In this document: one piece after another, positions 7,329 through 13,189 of the stretch
Layout of the letters: every line of letters begins with the position of its first letter
How positions within the stretch are numbered: position 1 is the first letter of the stretch
Source of the DNA: Candidatus Rokuibacteriota bacterium
Lineage (GTDB): Bacteria > Methylomirabilota > Methylomirabilia > Rokubacteriales > CSP1-6
Assembly (NCBI GenBank): GCA_016177555.1
Contig: JACOVB010000082.1
Coordinates: forward strand, 1-13,189
Length of the DNA: 13,189 bases
Direction: 5' to 3'
Translations under genes and position numbers: made by a program
Notes under the pieces: model-generated
Seen by the model: only the letters and a program-made list of their open reading frames with translations
Database searches by the model: none
Told to the model about the DNA's origin: nothing

Positions 7329-7994
7329 AACAGCACGGTGAAGTCCCAGCCCGCGCGCTCGGCGTGCAGCACCGGAAGCCACGCCTCACCCGCGGGGTTG
7401 AATCGGCGGGGCGCGATCTTCGGCAGGTGGTCGGCGGCGGCCTGCTGGCGGTACTACGCGTCAACGCCCAGCAGCATGTCGGCCGAGGGCTCTGCGGCCG
7501 CGCGCGGAACCCGCGACCGGGCTCGGCCGAGCATATTACCCAGGACCGCCCGGATCATGGCGGCCCGGCGCGGCCCGATGCCGGATACGGAGGCCAGCCG
7601 CCCGTCGTGGGCCGCGACCTCGAGCGCCTCCAGCGTGTCCACGTGCAGGGCCTCGTGGATGCGCCGGGCGAGCGCCGGCCCCACGCCGGGAATGGCGCGA
7701 GAGAGCGCCTCCGGATCGAGCGTGCCGCGGAGGCGCTCGAGCTGGCTCCACCGCCCGGTGCGAAGCATCTCCTCGATGGCGGCGGCGATGCCGGTGCCGA
7801 TGCCGGGGAGCGCCATCAGGCCCTTGGTCCCCCTCGCGCTCCACGATCTCGCGCAGGTCACGCCCGAGAGCGGCGATCGCCTCCGCCGCCCGCCGGTACG
7901 CGCGCACGCGAAAGGGATTGGCCCGCTGCTGCTCCAGGAGGTCGGTGCCCTCCCGGAGCTTGTCGGCGATGAGCTGATTGGCTGAGCCCGTCAC
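7329..7994 (-). pseudogene. Broken helix-hairpin-helix (PolX-related) DNA-binding protein
   Basis: The piece starting at GTG 7994 reads LLEQQRANPFRVRAYRRAAE and then DLREIVEREG, typical of the N-terminus of HhH/PolX-like proteins. At a run of five Cs on plus (7829-7833; Gs in the gene) the frame must shift by one to continue as KGLMALPGIGTGIAAAIEE. Two more HhH motifs follow (AIPGVGPALARRIHE, SVSGIGPRRAAMIRA). After LLGVDA comes an in-frame TAG (7454-7456). Homology-like sequence then continues in the same frame ([20 protein letters not shown], then [20 protein letters not shown]) until about 7330, where it fades. A frameshift, a nonsense codon (probably GAG to TAG) and a lost C-terminus mark a pseudogene. 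Its GTG overlaps the TGA of the livM remnant (GTGA), so the two were probably once co-transcribed. Confidence 0.75.
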
Positions 7995-8263
7995 GATCGC
8001 CCGAGAGCGCGGAGCGCCTTGAGTTTGTCAACGACGCCGGTGATGCCGGAAGCCACGCCGCCGGGAAACGCGAAGACCGCGGCGACGAGCAGGGCCCCCA
8101 GCACCAGGCCATGAGAGAGCGAGGCGCGCAGCGCCAGCTCGTGCAGCACCGTGACCGCGACGGCTCCGATCGCGGGCGCGAGGAAGTGCCGGCTGCCGCC
8201 CAGCACGATCGCGATGACGAGCTGGGCCGAGATGAACGGGTCGCCTTTGCCAGCCGGGACCAC
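7991..8263 (-). pseudogene. C-terminal remnant of a second LivM-type permease
   Basis: The frame encodes DPFISAQLVIAIVLGGSRHF, then LAPAIGAVAVTVLHELALRA, then LSHGLVLGALLVAAVFAFPGG. This is the hydrophobic C-terminal part seen in LivM-like branched-chain amino acid permeases (conserved LGG, GP/AP-IGA and FPGG turns). Only about 85 residues with family character remain of an expected 300 or more. The upstream side (from about 8245) changes abruptly to non-membrane, Pro/Gly/Arg-rich sequence, and the nominal GTG start at 8263 has no supporting context. It is distinct from the intact livM half at 1-1725. Its TGA (7991-7993) overlaps the GTG of the broken HhH gene. Confidence 0.65.
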
Positions 8264-8525
8264 GGCCCGGGATCAGAGCCTCTTGCGTCCCCCTTGCCGG
8301 GAGAATCCGCCGGGCGCGGGGGCCGGCCTTCTTGGCCCGGGGGTGGACGGGTGCTGGTTCTTGGCGACTTCCTCGTCCGGTGCGTCCGCTTCTTCCGCTC
8401 CATCGCTCACCACTCTCCTCCCCGGCCCGGAGCAGGCGGGCAAGCTCGAGCCGCCATGGCCGCAGAGAGGGCAACTCGGGTGCCAGCCGGGCTTGGGAGA
8501 CAAGGGCAGGCAAATCAGGCGCTTT

Positions 8526-8609
8526 GAGCCCAGGGCTCCCGAAGACTACCGATGCCTCGGGGAAATCGCGCCCCAGTTCGGGGCGCTCCGGCCCCAGCCG
8601 GGAGCGGCT
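8526..8609. other. Cluster of four tandem hairpins in the gene-free stretch 8264-8708
   Basis: Between the livM remnant and mlaC (about 445 bp) I see no supported gene. Within it four short inverted repeats follow one another: GAGCCC/GGGCTC (8526-8538), CCCGA/TCGGG (8538-8561), GCGCCCC/GGGGCGC with a five-base loop (8568-8586) and AGCCG/CGGCT (8596-8609). This is denser than expected even in GC-rich DNA. It could be a structured leader, a repeat-family element or terminator-like DNA. There is no T-run, so a classical intrinsic terminator is not supported. Function unknown. Confidence 0.45.
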
Positions 8610-8708
8610 CCGAAAGGGACCCGGCCCGCGATCACGCCCAACCCCGCGCTTTGCCGCGACTCTCATGCTGCCTCGCCCGGGCATCTCGTTTGCACTTGAG
8701 CTTGCCAC

Positions 8709-9335
8709 GTGCACAGACGCCTCGTCGCCGGCTGCCGCATCTCAACGTGCCTGCTCATCGGTCTGCTCGCCCTCGCCGCCACCGGGGCCGCCGCGACGGA
8801 GCCGACCGAGCAGCTCAAGGCCTCCATCGATCGCGTCCTCGCGGTCCTCGAGGATCCGAAGCTCAAGCCGGCCCCCACGGCCCCCGAGCGGAGTGCGGCC
8901 GTCAGGAAGATCGCCGACGACATCTTCGACTTCGACGAGATCGCCCAGCGCAGCCTGGCGCGGCATTGGCGGATGCTGACGGACGAGCAGCGCCAGGAGT
9001 TCGTCCATCTCTTCAGCGATCTCCTCGAGCGATCGTACATGTCGAAGATCGAGCTCTACTCCGGCGAGCCCATCCAGTATACCGGCGAGCGCGTGGACGG
9101 GGATCTCGCCACGGTCACGACCAGGATCATCACGAAGAACGGCACCGAGGTCCCCATCGACTACCGCATGCTCAAGCATGGCGCCGGGTGGCTCGTCTTC
9201 GACGTCATCATCGAAGGCGTGAGCCTGGTGGCCAACTACCGGGCCCAGTTCAACACGGTCATCCAGAAGGCGTCCTACGCCGAGCTCGTCAAGAAGATGC
9301 GGGCGAGAGTAGCGGAGCTCCACGCGCCGCGCTGA
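8709..9335 (+). CDS. mlaC: MlaC/Ttg2D-family periplasmic phospholipid-shuttle protein
   Basis: This is a 208-residue protein from a GTG start. A signal peptide is evident: basic start (HRR), hydrophobic core TCLLIGLLALAATG, and an Ala-X-Ala cleavage site near residue 29. The mature part has the MlaC (PF05494) pattern: FDFDEIAQRSLARHWRMLTD, EFVHLFSDLLERSY, then alternating beta segments with VPIDYRMLKHGAGWLVFDVI and IEGVSLVANYRAQF. MlaC carries phospholipids across the periplasm between the outer-membrane MlaA complex and the inner-membrane MlaFEDB transporter. None of those partners is visible here. Ribosome-binding sequence before the GTG is weak. It converges with the cheR-like gene with only 11 bp between stop codons. 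Confidence 0.88.
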   Translation: MHRRLVAGCRISTCLLIGLLALAATGAAATEPTEQLKASIDRVLAVLEDPKLKPAPTAPERSAAVRKIADDIFDFDEIAQRSLARHWRMLTDEQRQEFVHLFSDLLERSYMSKIELYSGEPIQYTGERVDGDLATVTTRIITKNGTEVPIDYRMLKHGAGWLVFDVIIEGVSLVANYRAQFNTVIQKASYAELVKKMRARVAELHAPR

Positions 9336-9346
9336 CCTCCTCCGCG

Positions 9347-10848
<1,502 letters not shown>

Positions 10849-10871
10849 TCAATCCATGCTTATCCGGAGCG

Positions 10872-10887
10872 CGCAACCTGACTGCCA
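10872..10887 (-). promoter_or_regulatory. Sigma-54 (-24/-12) promoter upstream of the glnB fragment
   Basis: Minus-strand TGGCAGTCAGGTTGCG has the invariant GG (-24) and GC (-12) exactly ten bases apart, plus TGGCA and TTGC matching the RpoN consensus. Transcription would begin near 10861, leaving about a 50-base leader before the glnB ATG. PII genes are classic NtrC/RpoN targets, so context supports the match. Confidence 0.72.
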
Positions 10888-10937
10888 GGGGTTCTGAAGC
10901 CCGAAAACCCGGCGATCTCGATGGAGAGGAGGGAAAG

Positions 10938-11002
10938 TCAGTGGGTCATGGCTTCCACAGGTGGGGCAGGTAATACCCATCTGCCAGGCTGACCCACACT
11001 GA
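10938..11002. promoter_or_regulatory. Imperfect inverted repeat upstream of the glnB sigma-54 promoter
   Basis: TCAGTGGGTCA (10938-10948) pairs with TGACCCACACTGA (10990-11002) apart from a two-base bulge. An inner GGCAG/CTGCC pair (10965-10985) and a small CCAC-AG-GTGG palindrome (10955-10964) lie between. It is placed about 75-140 bp upstream of the predicted start, where enhancer-binding activators of sigma-54 usually bind. It also lies downstream of the CBS gene, so a stem-loop at that gene's 3' end is an alternative. No T-run follows. Confidence 0.4.
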
Positions 11003-11046
11003 TCATGAGCGGACCATGGCGAGACCGGGCGGGTGGCGCCTTCTCG

Positions 11047-11526
11047 TCATTGGCTGGCTGCCCGTGAGACCAGCGCCTGAATGACATCGGTCGCCGTCAG
11101 CATTCCCACTGCGAAGCCGCCGGCGGTCACGACCAATGCTCCGAGCTTGCGTTCGTGCATGATCCGCGCCGCCGCGCCCAACTCGGTCTCGGGTTCCACC
11201 GTGATGACGCCCCAGGTCATGATCTCGTCGACCCTGAGGCGATCGAGGGCACTGGCGAGCTTCCCCGGCTCCTCCTGAAGGGCCGGGTCGAGGATCACTT
11301 GGCGGAGATCATGATCGGTCACGATCCCCGCGAGGCGGCGACCGGCGTCGAGCACCGGCAGGTGACGCACCTGCCGGGTCCGCATCAACCTCCAGGCAGC
11401 CGCCAGCGTCGCATCGTGGGCCACGGTCACGAGCGAGCGGACCATCAGGTCCTCCACGCGCGGCGCCTTGCCCCGAATCTCTGCCTCCGGCTGGTGCCTC
11501 GGCCTCCGCGGACGTCTGGACGCCAT
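11047..11526 (-). CDS. Two-CBS-domain protein
   Basis: This is a 159-residue soluble protein from ATG 11526. An Arg-rich N-terminus (MASRRPRRPRH) is followed by a CBS pair (Bateman module). CBS1 is about residues 22-80 (VEDLMVRSLVTVAHD, RQVRHLPVLDAGRRLAGIVT, DHDLRQ) and CBS2 about 97-155 (VDEIMTWGVITVEPETEL, HERKLGALVVTAGG, GMLTATDVIQAL). Such modules bind adenine nucleotides or SAM and regulate partner proteins; no fused effector domain is present. A strong AAAGGAGG lies 20 bases before the ATG, longer than usual, and the frame is open farther upstream, so the start is uncertain. It is divergent from the peptidase gene. Confidence 0.85.
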   Translation of the reverse strand: MASRRPRRPRHQPEAEIRGKAPRVEDLMVRSLVTVAHDATLAAAWRLMRTRQVRHLPVLDAGRRLAGIVTDHDLRQVILDPALQEEPGKLASALDRLRVDEIMTWGVITVEPETELGAAARIMHERKLGALVVTAGGFAVGMLTATDVIQALVSRAASQ

Positions 11527-11602
11527 CGCGAGCGGCGATCTTCCTCCCTCCTTTGCCCCTGGGCGGAATCGCTGGCTGGGCGGTAGTGGTGCATCCGCGA
11601 TG

Positions 11603-11632
11603 CCAGCCCGCTGGGGCGAGCGTTCCGCTCGC
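11603..11632. repeat. Two adjacent hairpins abutting the peptidase sigma-54 site
   Basis: CCAGC-CC-GCTGG (11603-11614) and GCGAGCG-TTC-CGCTCGC (11616-11632) are perfect inverted repeats placed back to back. The second ends one base before the TGGCA of the sigma-54 motif. They may bind a regulator or simply reflect GC-rich palindromic DNA. Confidence 0.4.
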
Positions 11633-11633
11633 T

Positions 11634-11649
11634 TGGCAGTCAACTTGCG
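11634..11649 (+). promoter_or_regulatory. Sigma-54 (-24/-12) promoter upstream of the M28 peptidase
   Basis: TGGCAGTCAACTTGCG has GG and GC ten bases apart and matches the glnB-side motif at 14 of 16 positions. The expected start near 11660 leaves about 33 bases before the peptidase ATG, room for its AGGGGAAAG ribosome-binding site. Confidence 0.65.
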
Positions 11650-11692
11650 TTGAACGAGGAGTTCGGAGGCTCACGCAAACCAGGGGAAAGCC

Positions 11693-12571
11693 ATGGGTGG
11701 CCCGATTGCATCCGACACGCTGCGGTCCCACGTGCGCACGCTGGCCGGAGAGATAGGCGAGCGGAATGTCTTCCGCCCCCAGGCCCTCCAGGCAGCAGCG
11801 GATTTCATCGCGCGCGAGTGGCGCGACCAGGGTTACCGGGTCACATCGCAGACCTATGAGCTGCACGGCATTCCCTGCGCGAATCTCGAGGTCACGCGGG
11901 CCGGAGTGAGGAAGCCGGAGGAGATCATCCTCGTGGGCGCCCACTACGACACGGTCATCGGGAGCCCGGGCGCCAACGACAATGCCAGCGGCGTGACGGC
12001 CCTGCTCGAGATGTCGCGCTGCCTCACCGATGAAGAGCCCGAGCGCACCATCAGATTCGTGGCCTTCGTGAACGAAGAGCCGCCCTTCTTCTCGACGCCG
12101 CAGATGGGCAGCGACGTCTACGCCCGCGCCGCACGCTCTCGCGGCGACGACATCCGGCTGATGATGTCCCTGGAGACCATCGGGTATTACCGGGATGAGC
12201 CGGGCAGCCAGCACTACCCGCCGCTCTTCGGCCTGTTCTATCCCGACCGGGGCAACTTCATAGCGTTCATCGCCAACCTGAGGTCGCGCTACCTTCTGCG
12301 ACAAGTCGTGCAGGCCTTCCGGGCTCACTCGGACTTTCCGGTCGAGGGCCTCGCGACGGTCCGCTTGATACCCGGGGTCGCCTGGAGCGATCACCTCTCG
12401 TTCTGGAGGCAGGGATACCGGGCGTTGATGGTCACCGACACCGCGTTCTACCGCTATCCGCACTACCACATGGCCCAGGACACGCCGGACAAGCTCACGT
12501 ATGATGCGCTGGCCCGCGTCACCGCCGGCTTGTCCCGGACCGTCGCCGCCTTGGCCGCGGGACCGCCGTGA
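11693..12571 (+). CDS. M28-family zinc metallopeptidase
   Basis: This is a 292-residue protein from ATG 11693, with AGGGGAAAG just upstream. The M28 (aminopeptidase-type) ligand set is complete: GAHYDT (zinc ligand H84, D86), GANDNASG (bridging D96), VNEEP (catalytic-base E128 and ligand E129), SLETIG (E161) and YPHYHMAQDTPD (H259). No signal peptide or membrane segment is seen, so a cytoplasmic exo- or dipeptidase is likely; the substrate is unknown. M28 enzymes remove N-terminal amino acids or act on small amide substrates. The sigma-54-type promoter suggests induction in nitrogen limitation or by a specific enhancer-binding activator. A metF-like gene follows after 89 bp. Confidence 0.92.
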   Translation: MGGPIASDTLRSHVRTLAGEIGERNVFRPQALQAAADFIAREWRDQGYRVTSQTYELHGIPCANLEVTRAGVRKPEEIILVGAHYDTVIGSPGANDNASGVTALLEMSRCLTDEEPERTIRFVAFVNEEPPFFSTPQMGSDVYARAARSRGDDIRLMMSLETIGYYRDEPGSQHYPPLFGLFYPDRGNFIAFIANLRSRYLLRQVVQAFRAHSDFPVEGLATVRLIPGVAWSDHLSFWRQGYRALMVTDTAFYRYPHYHMAQDTPDKLTYDALARVTAGLSRTVAALAAGPP

Positions 12572-12572
12572 G

Positions 12573-12587
12573 GGAGCGCCGCGCTCC
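12573..12587 (+). other. Stem-loop directly after the peptidase stop codon
   Basis: GGAGCG-CCG-CGCTCC forms a perfect six-pair stem one base after the TGA. There is no following T-run, so it is a weak terminator candidate at best. It could instead protect or separate the peptidase message from the next gene. Confidence 0.35.
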
Positions 12588-12660
12588 GGCGATTCAGGGG
12601 CGCAGGAGCGGGCGAGCGGATCTAATCGCGAGAGGGACGCGGCGCTGAGGAAACTGCGGA

Positions 12661-13189
12661 ATGCCGGGCGGGCCATATCCGAACCTGATCAAGAAAGCCC
12701 TCGAGACGGGAGACTTCCTGGTGACCCTCGAGTACACGCCAGAGGTGTCCGCCGCACCTTTCGAAGAGGCCATGGGTCGCGTCAGGCGTGACGCCAGGCA
12801 GGTCGCCGGGGATCCCCGCGCCCGGGGATTCAATATCTGTGACCGCGTCAGGTCGGCGGACTGTCACGACACGGTGGAGATCGGCCGCCGCCTCGCGGAC
12901 ATGAGCGGCAAGATGCCGCTTCTCCACCTCGCAGGGAAGGACCGAACGGAGCCGGAGATGGAGGCGATCGTTCGCCGCGCGCTCGGCTATGGACTCGAGA
13001 ACCTCCTTTTCGTCAGCGGCGACAAGCTGGTGCCCGACGCCCCGCGCCCCGTCCGCTACTATGACTCGGTGAACGCGATCCGGCTCGCGCGGGCGCTCGC
13101 GCCCACGGCGCTGATCGCGGCCACCGTCTCGCCGTTCAAGTATCGAGAGGAAGAGCTGCTCAATCAGTACCTGAAGCTGGTGAAGAAGG
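12661..13189 (+). CDS. Methylenetetrahydrofolate reductase-like protein (3' end cut by window)
   Basis: The frame opens at ATG 12661, with GAGGA about ten bases upstream, and is unbroken for 176 codons to the window edge. The N-terminus MPGGPYPNLIKKALETG is followed by FLVTLEYTPE; E24 sits where MetF carries its catalytic glutamate (FEFFPP). Later segments fit the MetF TIM barrel: MPLLHLAGKDRTEPEMEAIV, GYGLENLLFVSGD and the cofactor-side LARALAPTALIAATVSPFKY. MetF reduces 5,10-methylenetetrahydrofolate to 5-methyltetrahydrofolate with FAD. The divergent motifs suggest a MetF-like paralogue (for example of C1 or acetyl-CoA-pathway type) rather than the canonical enzyme. It may be co-transcribed with the peptidase. 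Confidence 0.8.
   Translation, partial: MPGGPYPNLIKKALETGDFLVTLEYTPEVSAAPFEEAMGRVRRDARQVAGDPRARGFNICDRVRSADCHDTVEIGRRLADMSGKMPLLHLAGKDRTEPEMEAIVRRALGYGLENLLFVSGDKLVPDAPRPVRYYDSVNAIRLARALAPTALIAATVSPFKYREEELLNQYLKLVKK

Noticed and set aside
8273..8503. A TTG-started minus-strand frame with a CPLCGH motif suggesting a small zinc-ribbon protein
   Set aside because: Only one cysteine pair plus a stray cysteine is present, the rest is Pro/Gly/Arg-rich, and there is no ribosome-binding site or context.
12573..12587. Intrinsic terminator after the peptidase gene
   Set aside because: The stem is good but no T-run follows, so it is listed only as a stem-loop.
11309..12676. A 455-codon minus-strand frame antisense to the M28 peptidase
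   Set aside because: The plus strand carries every M28 metal-ligand motif; the antisense frame shows no domain and also overlaps the CBS gene.

Overview
The window is GC-rich (roughly two thirds G+C by eye) bacterial DNA. The mlaC-like gene implies a diderm (Gram-negative type) cell. The mix of liv-type ABC transporters, a FAA1-type acyl-CoA ligase fragment and a solo cheR resembles uncultured soil or sediment lineages such as Rokubacteria/Methylomirabilota or some Proteobacteria. That placement is an impression from gene content, not a demonstrated assignment.

Region 1 (1-6.6 kb, all minus strand) is a coherent catabolic/uptake operon, read from right to left: FadR/GntR-family regulator, ThDP-dependent enzyme, LivJ-type binding protein, LivH permease, then a fused LivM permease-LivG ATPase that runs off the left edge. 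Three junctions are tight: ATGA overlap regulator/enzyme, 37 bp enzyme/livJ, and GTGA overlap livH/livMG. The exception is a 150-bp hairpin-forming, MITE-like element between livJ and livH, whose terminal repeat contains the livJ stop codon. A perfect TTGTATACAA palindrome sits just upstream of the regulator and is a good candidate autoregulatory operator.

Region 2 (6.6-8.7 kb) has no intact gene. It holds decayed pieces: an unidentified minus-strand C-terminus, a possible MFS transporter C-terminus on plus, a helix-hairpin-helix (PolX-related) protein broken by a frameshift and a stop codon, and the C-terminal third of another LivM permease. After these comes a non-coding stretch with four consecutive short hairpins.

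Region 3 (8.7-10.9 kb) has a solo mlaC-like gene converging (11 bp) on a cheR-type methyltransferase. Upstream of cheR is a chimera: the first 65 codons of a PII gene (glnB) abut, out of frame, the last 128 codons of a FAA1-like long-chain acyl-CoA synthetase. A sigma-54 -24/-12 promoter lies in front of the glnB start.

Region 4 (10.9-13.2 kb) has a two-CBS-domain protein (minus), divergent from an M28 zinc peptidase (plus). The peptidase also has a sigma-54-type promoter whose 16-base core is nearly identical to the glnB one. A methylenetetrahydrofolate-reductase-like gene follows in the same direction and runs off the right edge. No rRNA, tRNA or CRISPR was seen. I found no clearly new multi-gene system. 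The most noteworthy signals are the paired sigma-54 promoters, the glnB/ligase junction, the element at the livJ stop and the structured intergenic DNA before mlaC.
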